Source: Emiliania huxleyi CCMP1516 (taxonomy: Eukaryota; Haptophyta; Isochrysidales; Noelaerhabdaceae). Taken from it: a stretch of DNA of 64,000 nt. Positions 1 to 10,722 of this stretch are shown piece after piece. The stretch lies in assembly GCF_000372725.1 (NCBI RefSeq), contig NW_005198965.1, forward strand, positions 321,455 through 385,454, given 5' to 3'. The notes beneath the pieces are model-generated. The model ran no database searches, was not told the DNA's origin, and was given only the letters and a program-made list of their open reading frames with translations. How positions within the stretch are numbered: the first letter of the stretch is position 1; every line of letters begins with the position of its first letter. Position numbers and translations under genes: made by a program.

Positions 1-1
1 C

Positions 2-3000
2 GACAGCCTCCTCTTTGCGCTCGCGCAGGACTCAGCGGCGCTCAAGACCCGGGCGTGGTCGGACCTCGCTCACCGCGGCCGTCGAGGCCCCCCGATGGTA
101 CGCCTGCAGCTCAGCAGCACCGCCGCCGCCTCCTCTGCCAGCGGCGGTGGCGGCGGCGGCGACAGCCTGACGCTCCTCGCGCGCATACGCGAGGACGGCG
201 CGCGGACTCTCAGCGTCGATGGGCGCGTCGCGACGCTGCAGCAGGCCCGGGACGCACTCAGCGCTGCGGGCCTCGACACGGACGCGTCCTTCTTCGTGCG
301 GCAGGGCGTCGCGGGAGCCGCCCTCAGCGGCGCCGAGGTTCCCGCTCGGTGCGATGGCACACGCGGGCCGGGTGTCGCGGTGACGGCTCCTGTGCCGCTC
401 TCTAGGCGGCCAAGATGGTTCTGAGCGCGAGCGGGGCCTCTCGCTTCAACGCGGCGGCCTCCACCGCGGAGACCAAGCTCGCGAGGGAGCGCGCCACGCT
501 CGAGAGCGTGAGACAGACGCTCGCCACCCTGGACGCCGCTCGCTCCAAGGAGCGCGCCGCCAGCGAGGCGCTGGCCGAGCTTCGTGCGCTCACGGCGCGG
601 GAGCGCGCGGCGAGCGGCAGGCAGCGCGAGGAGGTGGGGCGGCTCTGCGGGGCGCTGAAGGCGGAGCGCGACGAGCTCTCCCGCGAGATCGCCGCGGCGG
701 GCGAGGAGGCGAGGCAGGAGGCGGGAGGGGCCAGCCTCGAGCTGGCGAGCATCGACTCGGACAAGGCGCAGAGCGAGGCGCGGCTCAAGGAGGCGTCGGC
801 GGCGCTGTCGGCGGCGCGCCGCTCGGTCACCGCCGCGCGCGACAGCGGCCTCGCCTCGGAGGCCGCCGCCGTGGACGCCGTCGTTCAGCGCGAGGTGTGC
901 GAGGCGGAGCTGCGCTCGCTCCTCGAGGAGAGCGGCCGCGCCGGCGCCGAGTGCCACGCGACGGCCGTCGCCATCTCGAGGCTGCGCGGAGAGCTGGCCG
1001 TCGCCCAGCGGGCGCAGCAAGAGGCCGCTGCGGGCGAGCGTGGCAGCAGCTCGCCCGCCGTGACGGCGGCCGACGCGGACGAGGCGCGCGGCAGGCACGA
1101 GGTGGCTGCCGCAGCCGCAAGGGAGGCGGACGGACGGCTGAGTCAGCTGCTCGCGCAGCAGCGAGGTGCGACCACAGAGCTGTCGCGCCAGCGCGAGGCG
1201 AGCGCCTCCGCCAAGCGCACCGCCGAGTCGGCCAGCGCCGCGGAGAGAGACAATGCAACCTCGCGAGAGGTCGCGGTGGAGGTGCGGCGCAGCGCGCTGG
1301 CGGAGGCCGAGGCGCGCCTGGCCACCGCCGAGGAGAAGGCGCACGCCGCACGCAACCGGCTTGCGCAGTACGCGCCGGCCGGCTGCGAGACGCTCTGCTC
1401 TGCCGTCGCGCTCGCGGAGGAGGAGCCGCGGCTGGAAGGCTGCCTCGCAGCGCTGCACTGCATCGCCTCGCACCACCTCGGCGTGCGGCTCGTCGACACC
1501 GCCGCCGAGGCGCTCCCGCTGCTCGACGAGGCGCGACGCCGGGGCGGGCAAGTGCGCGTGTGGCCCCTCGACCGGCTGCGGAGCCGCGACCACTCGGCGG
1601 AGCACGCCGCGCTCTCTGCGCGCTTTGGTGCGCGGGTCGTCGCGCCGCGGGAGCTGCTGCGCTTCCCGGAGCGTGTTGCACCCGCTGTGAGGCAGGCGCT
1701 GGGCGGGCACGTCATCGTCGACAGCGACGCGACGGCCGCCCAGGTCATCGCGTGCTCCACCCTGCCTTGCGTCACGACCGACGGCACCGTGCACGAGCGC
1801 GGCCGCGTGTCGGGCGGACACCGCGGCGAGTCTCGCTCCTTTCGGCTCATGCTCGAGCAGCAACTAGCCTCAGAGGCGGCGCGGCAGGCGTCGGTCGGCG
1901 CGGCTGCCGCGCGCGAGGCGCTCACGTCGCTCGAGGAGGCGCTGGCCGCAGAGGCGCGTGCCTCCTCGAGCGAGGAGTGGGCGGTGAGGCGGCTCGCACA
2001 ACTGGACGGCCTCGTCGAGGCGTCGCGCTTCGCGTGCCTCGCGCAGCATGAGCGGGCGGCCGAGGCGGCGGCGCTCTCCGACAGGGCCCGGGCAGCGGCC
2101 GCAAGCAACCCGTCTGGCGGCCGGGCGGGCCGCGAGCCGCAGGACCGGGCGCTCGCGGCGAGGGCGAGGGCGGAGGAGATCGAGGGGCGGTTGCGCGCGG
2201 CGGAGCAGCGGCAAGTGGAGCTGCAATCGGCGGGCCCGCTCGTGCTCGCGGAAGACGAGGCCGCGGAGCTGCGGCTGAGCTCGGAGGGGCACGCCTCGGC
2301 ACTCGCAGCGTCGCTGCGAGACCTCGAGCGGCACGAGCACGCCGAGGCGGAGGCGGCGGAGGAGGTCGCTTCGGCGAGCGGGGCGGTGCTCGCGTGCCGG
2401 GCCGCTCTCGAGGCGATGCAGGCGCGCCGGCGACAGGTGGGGCGGGAGGCGCACGCCGCCGAGGCGGCGGCGCGGTCGCGCGCCCTGGTGCTCGAGTCGC
2501 GGAGGGAGGCGGCGGGGGCGGCACTCGCGGAGGGGCTCTCGTTCGCGGCCGAGGCTGCCGAGGCCAGTGATGACAGCTGCGGGAGCGAGGGCGAGGGCGA
2601 GGACGCGGGCGTGGGCGAGGGCGACAACGACCCAAACGAAGATGCCGCGGAGCCGATGGAGGTGGAGCCGTCCCAGAACGCTGACGGCACCAACGGAGCC
2701 GGAAGCAGCGCCGCTGGAGCCAAGCACGGATCCAAGTCGGGCCCGGGCAACGGTGGCGGGGCCGCGGCGCGGCTGAGGCGCCTCCTCGACCACAGCCGCG
2801 CAGAGGCGCGAACGCGCCAGCGCAGACGCGCTGAGATCGAGCAGCAGCACGGCTCGCGCGCGTCGCTGCGGAAGCGGCTCCACGGCACGGCCTCGTCGCG
2901 GCTTGCGAGGCTCGAGGAGTGCAAGCGCAAGGAGGCGGTCACGGCCGCGTCGATCGAGAACTTGCTCAGCGGAATCGAGCAGATGCGCGGCCGCGTGCAG

Positions 3001-3483
3001 CGCGCCAACGCGGCAGCCTTTGCAAAGATCCGAGACAAGACGCGCCTCATCTTTGCCGAGGCGGTGCCGGCGATGGAGGTGGACATGGTGTGCGCCGACC
3101 CAGCCAACCCCGAGGCGTCGGGCGTGAGGTTCCTCATCCGCTCGCGCGCCGCGGCCGTCTCCGAGCCGGCGGAGGCGGGAGAGGGCGGCGAGGCGGCTGG
3201 AGGCTGGCGCTCGGGGCTGGAGGAGCTGAGCGGCGGCCAGCGGACGCTGCTCAAGCTCTCCCTCCTGCTGGCCGTGGCGCACCACCGCCCGTCGCTCTTC
3301 ATCCTGCTCGACGAAGTGGACGCGGCGCTCGATGAGGCAAACACGATCCGCGTGGCGTCGCTCATCAAGGAGCTCTCGCGCACGACGCAGGTGGTTGCCG
3401 TGAGCCACCGCGCGCAGTTCATGCGCTTCGCGGACCACATCGTGCGCCTCAGCAAGGCGGGTGACATGACGGTCGTCGGCTGA
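2..3483 (+). CDS. SMC-family ATPase, SMC3/cohesin-like (5' partial)
   Basis: Chromosome-structure ATPase of the SMC family, acting on nuclear DNA as one arm of a cohesin- or condensin-type ring. The gene is cut by the window start just after the Walker A region. Exon 1 (2-337) reads through the N-terminal lobe and the Q-loop motif FFVRQG; exon 2 (406-3483) holds long Ala/Glu/Arg coiled coils, the hinge (about 1440-1850, with GGHRGESRSFRLML), the signature LSGGQ near 3225 and Walker B LFILLDEVDAALDE near 3296. The 68-nt intron 338-405 is phase 0 (GAG|GTTC...CTAG|GCG) and joins SGAE to AAKMVLSASGASRF, matching the SMC3 stretch after the Q-loop. The hinge and N-terminal lobe resemble SMC3 most; the C-terminus (HHRPSLFILLDEVDAALD) also resembles SMC2/SMC4, so the subtype is uncertain. 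An acidic insert lies at 2580-2700 within the returning coil. Confidence 0.85.
338..405 (+). other. Intron in the SMC gene
   Basis: Phase 0, 68 nt, GT-AG. The two flanking frames differ, and joining them restores the conserved SMC segment between the Q-loop and the first coil. Confidence 0.7.
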
Positions 3484-4092
3484 GCGAGACCGCGCAGCGT
3501 CGCGGGTGGACACGCGGGGCACGAGGGCGGTCTCTGTGGGGAGCGGGAGTGGCGAGGCGGCAATCGGACAGTTGTGCCGCCGGAGGGAGAAGGGATCGAC
3601 GGGGTGCGCATACTCCATTGACGGTCCACGCTGCAGTGGCCAAGGCGCAGGACACACACATGGCCCCCCACACAGCACACCACCGGACGGAGCACGGACG
3701 GACGGGCGGTCGGTGCCCGGACGGACAGAAGGAATGTGCTACCCACTGCCCACTCGCATTCATTCAGACCGTCGTGGCAGTCGCGTTGTTCGTCGTGTGT
3801 CAGGGCCTCGGTGACCTCGAAACGCTCTTCAAAAAACTGCACTTTCCTCCACAATCGGGCTAAAGTCCGACAAGCGTCTCGGGGGCACCTCGCCGCGTTC
3901 GGTCAAGACCTTATGAAGCGACATCCTTGGAGCACTTGGAGTGCAGTCGGTAACCTCACATCCAGGGCCGGGGAGCTGAGAAGCGCACCCAGCGGGCCGG
4001 ATGATGGGGATCCGTGAATCACAAAAACGTTCGTCCGGGCGCTGCTCTCGTGCGTCCGCGGCACTGCCGGGCGCTGCTCGCAGTGCCAGAGC
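3484..4092. other. Intergenic, with copy 1 of repeat family B
   Basis: About 600 bases without a supported gene. Positions 3926-4013 are a copy of a dispersed repeat also found at 25576-25710 and 55331-55420 (shared core: GGAGCACTTGGAGTGCAGTC and, further on, a GGGCCGGATGAT block). The rest shows no recognisable feature. Confidence 0.6.
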
Positions 4093-6142
4093 ATGTCGCA
4101 CCTCTTCTCTCGAAGACACAATGAGACCAAGGCGGCACTAAGGAGAGTCACAAAGGAGCGTGACGAGGCCGAGGCTCGCAGTCGTGAGCTGGAGCGTCAA
4201 CTGAGGGAGATGGAGCCTCCATCGCCGCGCCTGCCGCCGCCGCCACCGCCTTTCTCGCAAGAGGGTGGCACGAGTACAAGTGGCTCGTTGCCGCAACCAT
4301 CCGAGATAGGCCACGTTTTCATTTTGCATTGTTCCATCACCGGCTTTGCCGCGGATGCGTTCCTCCTCCCTCACGACGCGCAGGATAGCGGTCAAGACGG
4401 GCTGAAGCTGACGATGCTCCGTGGATTTGGTGGCCGTGACGGCGTCGGATCGATACGACAGTATCGCGGGAAGATTGCCGCTGAGCATTATGGTGGTGAG
4501 AGCGAGGCGACAATCAAGTCCAAAGTGGTTGCCGTCGTGGCCGCGTTCCTCAAGGAGGCGGGCAGCGCGCTCAAGGGGCAGGTCAGTGGCCTTGGCCGGC
4601 CCAGGCCTCTGTTGGGTCTGCCTCTGCCAGGCGTCGGGCTGATGGACAAGAATGACACCATCAAGGAGGAGGGCCTCATCGTAGAGGAGGTGCTGCCGAT
4701 GATGTACCACGCCGTGCGAGACTTTGGCGTCGATTGCGCCGTGTGCACCACCGACTCGGGCGCCTTCCGGGTAATGCAGGTGCTGCGCGAAAAGCACTGC
4801 CCTTCAGACAGAGCGGGGCCCTTCTGGATGCTCTCGGAGGAACAGCTTGGCACCTGCCAGCACTTGGCCTCGGCGGCGGCCGAGGACCGGCTCGCGCTCT
4901 TCTTGGGCGCGGGCGTAAGCTTCCCCTCGGGGCTGCCGTCGTGGGAGGGTCTGCTAGAGACGCTCTCCCGCCGCGCTGGCTTTAGCGACGCGGAGCGGGC
5001 TTCACTGAGCCGGCTCAACTACCTCGACCAGGCGTCGCTCATTCGCGATCGGATCGGCGGCGAGAAGACGTTCAAGGAGGAGGTGAGGCGGTGTGTGCAG
5101 AGGGGCAGATATACTCCAGCGCATGCGATCGCTGCGACGCTTCGGATGACAGCCATCACGACCAATTATGACGACCTATACGAGGACGCCTGCCAATCGG
5201 CCGGCGGCCACTGTCTGCGCATCCCGTGGGAGGCGTACAAGCTCGACCGCGAGGAGGATCGCGACAAGAAGCCGCTGCATGTGCTGAAGCTGCACGGCTG
5301 CGTCTCGCGCCCCACCTCCATTGTCCTCACGCGGCAGGACTACATGCGTTTCGAGGTCGATGCAAGCCTGCAGCTGCACCTGCCCGAGAGGCAGTCCGGG
5401 TTCGCCTCAACCCTCGCCGCGCTGGCTGTAGGACCACGGGCGGGCACTGCGCGGAGTCGTGCAGCAGGAGCTGCTCTACAAGCAGTGCCTCTTCGTTGGG
5501 TGCAGCATGACGGACGACAACGTGCACCTCATCATCGACCAGGTGCGCAAGGCGCTGTACAAGGACATGGAGCCGGAGCAGATGAGAGAGATCAAGATGG
5601 GTACCATCCTCACCCTCGTCGAGAACCCGATGTTCCGTCGCCTCTGGGAGGACGACTTTGATATTGTCTCGTGCTGCGAGGCGGAGCACGCGAGCGAGGA
5701 AAAGGCGCATGCCGCCTGGATTCACGACGCTCTGCTCGATTGCATCGGCTGGATGAGCGAGAGGGGGCGGGCGTATGACGCCTTCATCCTCGACGCGAAG
5801 TTTGGGACGCTCCTCGAGGACTGGCAGCTCCAGGTGAAGGAGGCACTGCAGCCGCTGGTGCGGCTCTATGGCTCCGACGAGGTGCGCGAGTCACCGGGAT
5901 GGGAGTCGGTCGTCTCTCTGCTGAAGATGTTTGGGGAAAAGTTCGACAGCGATGGTCGCCCCCTCGCGTTCTCGCGAGAGACACGGACCGCGGTCAAGGA
6001 GGCTGGCCTCTTCCGGCTCGACTCGGCGCTATTTTGGGAGCGACGCATCAAGTATGAGTCCCGGCTGGACGAAGGCCTCGACCAGCTGGTGGGTGCGGCA
6101 GCGCCGGGGCGGGATGGGACCAGCTCGCTAGCCTCAGAGTAA
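4093..6142 (+). CDS. SIR2-fold (SIR2_2-type) NAD-binding protein
   Basis: Predicted NAD-consuming SIR2-family protein, 657 aa in two exons: 4093-5355 and 5432-6142, split by a 76-nt phase-0 intron (GAG|GTCG...TGTAG|GAC) that restores continuity from YMRFE to DHGRALRGVVQQELL. Visible SIR2 motifs in order: FLGAGVSFPSGLPSW (NAD loop, about residue 277), TTNYDDLYED (catalytic Asn), LKLHG (catalytic His), VLTRQDYMRFE and LFVGCSMTDDN. Upstream is a short charged coil, a proline-rich linker and an alpha/beta domain (ILHCSITGFAADAFLLP ... LPLPGVG ... DFGVDCAVCTTDSGAF). This N-terminal domain plus SIR2 is, from memory of the family, an arrangement seen in bacterial SIR2 defence proteins rather than histone deacetylases. 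No Zn-binding Cys quartet is visible. Transfer from bacteria is inferred, not shown; the intron indicates long residence in the nucleus. Confidence 0.8.
5356..5431 (+). other. Intron in the SIR2-type gene
   Basis: Phase 0, 76 nt, GT-AG. Frame 1 upstream loses similarity after YMRFE; the downstream frame opens directly at the acceptor and continues the SIR2 fold. Confidence 0.7.
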
Positions 6143-6466
6143 TACCGTGTTGAAGTGTTATTAAGAAGAAACCACCTAGCACCTTCGGCACAACGAAAAG
6201 CACAACCCCGTCCCCCCGCCCCCAGTGCCCCCAGATCGCAGGCACGGACGGTCGAACAGAGAACAGATATATCGCACAGTTTGTGCGCAGAGAAGGGCGC
6301 TGCGATTTCTTCAACAATGACTAGTCCTCGAGGATATTGTTGTCCCGTTCGAGGAATAAATACTCGAAAAAGAAATTCACACGTCGAGCCCGAAGCTCTG
6401 GACTGCGCTCGCGGCGCGCTCGTGGCGTTCAGGGCGGCTCGCACAGCGCCCACACACGCACACACG

Positions 6467-6522
<56 letters not shown>

Positions 6523-6708
6523 CATGCATGCACAGACACACAGCCCCTTCCCCTTCCCCCTCAAGGACGAGGACACACACAGGACGCACCTCTAGCGAGG
6601 CCCGCATAGTATACGTGGGAGACTCCTGCCGCCGCCCCTGCCACCCCTGTGTCAGTGTGCCTGTGGTTGCGAGAGACTGCCAGGATCGATGTCTGACGCA
6701 CTTGCTAG
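6143..6708. other. Intergenic with CA microsatellite
   Basis: No supported gene. It contains the microsatellite listed separately and low-complexity C-rich DNA. A 5' exon of the following broken gene could lie here but is not recognisable. Confidence 0.5.
6451..6520. repeat. (CA)n microsatellite
   Basis: An uninterrupted CA run covers about 6471-6520, with an imperfect CA-rich stretch from 6451 leading into it and a TGCATGCATGCA block after it. Confidence 0.95.
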
Positions 6709-7240
6709 CGAGATGCTCGGGGCAAGCACTCGTCTCTCACCTACGAGCAGGCCCGGACGCGCGAGCCATCCTACCTCGAGTGGGCTCGCTCCCTTGTGCA
6801 GCCCTCAGCCAAGGTGACCGCGTGGCTGGCGTACTGCGAGGCCGTGGAGGGTGCCAACCCCCAGACGCCTCCTAAGACAAAGAGGACACGCGACGATTTC
6901 ATCTGCCCCGTCCACAAGACGCCCATGGACGGGCCAAGGACCGTCAAGAATGGCCTGCCACAAAATCTCGGCCGCCAATTTACAAGTGTCCTCTGGGAGC
7001 GGAATGTGGCTTGAAGGGCTTTCGCTGGGCAGATGGGTCGGCCCCATTCTCCGAGCAGTCTGTGAGGCGCGCTGAGTCGCACCACGGAGTGCCCGTTGGC
7101 AGCATCGGTGTGGGGACTGCCTCATTGAGGATGGCACAGCTGTGTTTGACGATCCAGACGGGAAGCGCGCTAGGACAGCCAAGTCGGCAACGGACGACTC
7201 GCCTTCCAGCGAGCCCATAGGCGAGCTTAAGCTGGACTGA
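6709..7240 (+). pseudogene. ExoX-C / GRF zinc-finger protein fragment with frameshifts
   Basis: Read across three frames, this stretch gives an ExoX-C-like segment (GKHSSLTYEQARTREPSYLEW) followed by a GRF-type zinc finger: ICPVHKTPM, NLGRQF, then after a one-base loss near 6981 YKCPLGAECGLKGFRWADG. The finger pattern C..H...C....C....FRW matches zf-GRF, a single-strand nucleic-acid binding module found in DNA-repair and topoisomerase proteins. A second one-base shift near 7090-7125 leads to RCGDCLIEDGTAVFDDPDG and a stop at 7238. The upstream stop at 6706-6708 ends in AG, so 6709 could be a splice acceptor for an unseen exon. Either a decayed gene or a real gene damaged by sequence errors; both shifts are single-base losses. 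Confidence 0.6.
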
Positions 7241-8191
7241 GTTGCAAGCTTCTCCTCGTCGTGCATGCGTGCTGCAAGCGTGGTGGAATGAGGGAAAAGG
7301 CGCTGGACCGTTATGTTTGGACCCTTGCAGAGGCAGAGCACTGCAGTATGTTCGCACTACATCTCCTAGTTACAACATTGAGATGCCGCATCATGCGGCG
7401 GGTTGTTGAGATTGGGCTGGGGCCGCCCCGCCCGCCCCGCCCGCGCCGGGATTGGAGCCGTGCGGCGCTGCGGGGTGCAAACTGCAATGCGGGGGTGGAC
7501 TGGCAGTCCCCAGTCCGTCCTCCGTCGACTGGGGGTGGTGAAGTGTGTGCTATAGGGTGTGTTGTGAGGTGGCACAGCTGTGCACCGCGATCCGCGCTCC
7601 GCCATCGACCCGCCCGCGCTCCGCGCGCACCTCCCACTTTCCTCACACTCAGAGCTGCAGTCGCTCCCTGGGTGTCGTGCGCTGGTCTATCGGGTTGTTG
7701 CACGAGTAACTATATGGGACACGATGTCTCAAATATGAGGGGTTTTGACTCCTACCGGCTTCTGACGCTATCCCTGGCAGCTCTAATGACCAGGATCAGT
7801 AGTGTTGTGATGAGGGTGCCCATACTAGCGCAGGAGCTGCCACACTCGCCCGGACCGTCCCCTTCTGGGGCCGGTTCCGCAGCCCGCGAGAGCCGACAGC
7901 GGGGCCGTGCCGCGGGTGCCTACTGCCGAGTGCCAAAAACACTGCGCCGTCCCGCCATCACCTACAGGCTGTCTTGTGTGATGGTTGGGATGTCCAAACG
8001 CCACCATCTTGGCTCTTGCGACCTCAAACCCGCGAGCTGTATGGGTGGTCCTGACGTCGACAGACGCCCGATGACCACGGTGAAGCTGAGCCGGAACGCG
8101 TCGACAAGTCTCGTCTGAGCCCGTGGCGGTCGCCGGCTGAGTCGCTGTGCACGGGCCGATACCTCAGGCGTCACCTCCGCAGCCTCAGGTC
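7241..8191. other. Intergenic, nothing recognised
   Basis: A 285-codon open frame crosses 7261-8118 but its translation has no domain, no regular composition and includes repeated Pro/Arg runs typical of chance frames in GC-rich DNA. I see no repeat element or RNA gene here. Confidence 0.5.
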
Positions 8192-8944
8192 TCACACTCC
8201 ATCACCTCCGACGGGACGCCTTCGGTGGCACGCTCGGCGGCGTACTTTCTGCAGCTCCGTCTCGAGTACGGCGTCAACCCCGGTATCGTCATCCTCCGCC
8301 TCGAGGGCGTCCGCCAGCGCGCTGCGCCGCACACCCCGGCGCACAGGAGGCGGCGCCGGCCGCACCTCGGCCGCCTCGGCGTCGCCCGCGGCACGGGCAC
8401 CCTGCTCGCCGTCCGCGCGGTCCATCGCCGCATCCCCATCCCCGTCTGCGGCAGCGCCGCCTGCGCCCGCGCCGGCCTGCTCTGGGACGGCGCGCCACCG
8501 CTCGTCGTCCAGCATGTGCCACCACCGCCGATCCGGGTAGCAGTCGTACTCGACCTCGTGCACGATCCGTCCGTCCCCGTCCTCCTCCCGCGCCATGACG
8601 GTCGCAGGGTACCACCGCTCGCTGTCGCAGAAGATCTCGAGGCGCGATCCGGTGGACAGGACAGTGTGGCCGTCGAGCGCCGCCCTGGCATCCTCGCGCT
8701 TTCGCTTCCGCCGCTTCGCCTTCGTCTCCTTGCTGCGCAGCAGGGTGTAGTTCGGGCCCACCTCCCGCACGCTGTCCAGCACGTGGACGGCGCTCGCCAT
8801 CTCGACCGCGTTGTCCTCCGGCGGAAGCTCCGCCTCGCCCGCGGCCGCTTCCCGAGCGCGCTCGTCGCGCATCCGCTCGTGGTGGGCCTGCCGACGCGCC
8901 ACGCCGGCGCCCGTGTGCCTCGCCGCCGCGTCCGGCGACGGCAT
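8192..8944 (-). CDS. Tudor/PWWP-like protein
   Basis: Predicted nuclear protein of about 250 aa from the Met at 8944; the frame is open to 9154, but that extension is low-complexity. The middle has a basic helix (ETKAKRRKRKREDARAAL) that could serve as a nuclear signal. The one recognisable module is a small beta-barrel-like segment: GSRLEIFCDSERWYPATV, then VEYDCYPDRRWWHMLDDERW. The same layout (W-Y-..V ... Y-D ... W-H-.L-.D-D-E-R) ends the E2-like gene at 14-15.5 kb, so the two share a domain. By analogy with Tudor/PWWP folds it may read modified chromatin proteins; this is inference. The tail is acidic and alanine-rich. Confidence 0.6.
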   Translation of the reverse strand: MPSPDAAARHTGAGVARRQAHHERMRDERAREAAAGEAELPPEDNAVEMASAVHVLDSVREVGPNYTLLRSKETKAKRRKRKREDARAALDGHTVLSTGSRLEIFCDSERWYPATVMAREEDGDGRIVHEVEYDCYPDRRWWHMLDDERWRAVPEQAGAGAGGAAADGDGDAAMDRADGEQGARAAGDAEAAEVRPAPPPVRRGVRRSALADALEAEDDDTGVDAVLETELQKVRRRACHRRRPVGGDGV

Positions 8945-9154
8945 CGATGCTGTCCGCACGAGCGTGACTCGCCACTCAACGACCTCCACGACCTCCACGA
9001 CCGCCGAAAAGTTCTCCCACTCTGCCCCAAACCGAGTTCTCTCTACAGTTACACACATACCCGCAAAATACCGGTATTTTGCCGATTTCGCCGATTTAGC
9101 CGCAAAAATGCACTCGGACTCGCTTTGGTTTCCGTGAGGCAGGTGGTATCCCAT

Positions 9155-9600
9155 ACCACTTTTTGATTAGTGCAGGCCTAGGGTTTGATTAGCCAAAAAC
9201 TCCCATACCGGTAAAGAGTTCGAGCACTGGGCGCGGCGCGCGCGCGCATCGCGGTGTGTGCGCTGCGGCTTTAAATGTTGCAGTTTTCAGACTCGTTACA
9301 TGTCGCGAAAAGGTACAGGTGCAAACACAGCGCACAACTACACTGCACACACCGCGATGTTGTGGACGAGAGCACAGCACGGACAAGACATACACACACA
9401 ATACGGTACTCTGCGAGATAGGTGCGACGGCGCGTCGAGTCCGAGGCTCAGTCGCTCTCGGGCGCGCCGCGCGACACACCGGCAGGCGCCCACAGCGAGA
9501 CGCGCGCGCGCAGCCGAGGGAAGCAAGTCTACATTTGCAAGCGCGGCAGCGGAGGCGGCGTCGGACGCAAACAAGCATATGGAAGGGGGCGGCAGCGCGT
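9155..9600. other. Intergenic with short palindromes
   Basis: Contains alternating GC runs near 9231-9246 and, just before it at 9060-9110, a block with near-palindromic AATACCGGTATTTTG. No gene is supported. Confidence 0.45.
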
Positions 9601-10407
9601 TTACATGGCCCAGAGGACGGTGGTGAGGTCGTTGAAGGCGGTCTCTGGCCGCTGCCGCCGCCACTCCCACAGGTGCAGCAGCCGGCCCGCCGCCTCGCGC
9701 TCCGACGTCTGGAAGGACCCCGAGGGGAGCCCCTGCACCGTCGCGTCGAGCTGGTGCAGGTTGTAGTGCGAGAGGAGGGTCGGGTACGAGTACGAGGACC
9801 GGGCCTCTCGCCACTGGCGCAGCGACGAGAGGTCCACCTGCACCGCGCCCGCCGACCCCACCCCCAGCCCGCCCAGCTCCTCCGCCACCCCGCGGTGTGC
9901 CGCCGACAGGAGAGGCTCCTGGTAGTGCAGCTTCTCCGACAGAGGCAGGCCGCGCGTGCGGACGCGGCCGTTCGGCAAGCGCTGCGCCGCCTCGTAGAGG
10001 CGCATGCCGTCGTCGAGCGGCCGCCGGATCACCACCTTGACCACGTTGACCACCCGCACCACCGTCGATCCCGCGAACCGGAGGAGCGACTCGCCCGCCT
10101 CGACTTCCTCCCACAGCCGGCGGCAAGACTTGTAGGCGCCGCTGTCCCAGCGCGAGGTGTCGACCCCGTGCCGACGCAGCGCATCCTCCAGCGCGTCCGG
10201 GCTCTCAAAGGTGCCCGGCCCCGCTGAGCTCGCGCAGAGGGAGGCAGCCTCGAAAGTAAGGCTGTCGGCCGTTGTCGCAAAGAGGTGCGGCGGCGCGACA
10301 GCTCTCGGAGGAGCGAGCCCGTGCAGCGGGGCGCGGGCGACTGCCGGCGGGCCGCGACCGAGCAGCGCCTCGAGGGCGGGCGCGACGAAGGCCGCTAGGA
10401 ATAGCAT
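9601..10407 (-). CDS. Plastid-targeted protein with degenerate Nudix-like box
   Basis: 268 aa. The N-terminus (MLFLAAFVAPALEALLG then a Pro/Ala/Arg-rich stretch) looks like a signal peptide plus transit segment for a secondary plastid. The core has a hydrophobic strand VVRVVNVVKVVIR and then LPLSEKLHYQEPLLSAAHRG followed by VAEELGGL. That resembles a Nudix box (G-x5-E-x7-R-E-U-x-E-E-x-G) but the first Gly is Glu and the Glu after Arg is Gly, so hydrolase activity is doubtful. Family and substrate are unknown. It faces the canonical Nudix gene at 10723 head to head with a 315-bp gap, suggesting shared regulation or common ancestry. Conserved length and a clean single exon support a real gene. 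Confidence 0.65.
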   Translation of the reverse strand: MLFLAAFVAPALEALLGRGPPAVARAPLHGLAPPRAVAPPHLFATTADSLTFEAASLCASSAGPGTFESPDALEDALRRHGVDTSRWDSGAYKSCRRLWEEVEAGESLLRFAGSTVVRVVNVVKVVIRRPLDDGMRLYEAAQRLPNGRVRTRGLPLSEKLHYQEPLLSAAHRGVAEELGGLGVGSAGAVQVDLSSLRQWREARSSYSYPTLLSHYNLHQLDATVQGLPSGSFQTSEREAAGRLLHLWEWRRQRPETAFNDLTTVLWAM

Positions 10408-10722
10408 CGCGACGGCTTATCGCCGCCGCGTCAAGTGGAGGATCGGCTAGCGAACCTGCCGCACCGCCGTTCGGAATGAATTCACAGCCTTGTTATTGAG
10501 AAAAATACGTCCTATGGCGCTGTGCGCTGGCCTGTGAGAGGTTGAGGTGCGAGCCCTGGAGGCCCTGGGGATGGGGGGGACTTACCGTTCACAGAATGTG
10601 ACGTCGTGCAATCCTCCACAATCCCTCAACGTTGCGGATTTTCTTTACTCTCGTGAGGCTGTGAAAGCACGCCCACCCTAGCCACTTGCCCCCGAAGGCA
10701 AAGTGCGTCTGACTCACACGAT

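Noticed and set aside
70-1863. Long open frame of 597 codons on the minus strand opposite the SMC gene
   Set aside because: Arg/Leu/Gly-rich translation without domains; the plus strand encodes clear SMC motifs over the same bases. Long antisense frames are expected at this GC content.
7261-8118. 285-codon plus-strand frame
   Set aside because: No domain, no ordered composition, many Pro/Arg runs; treated as a chance frame.
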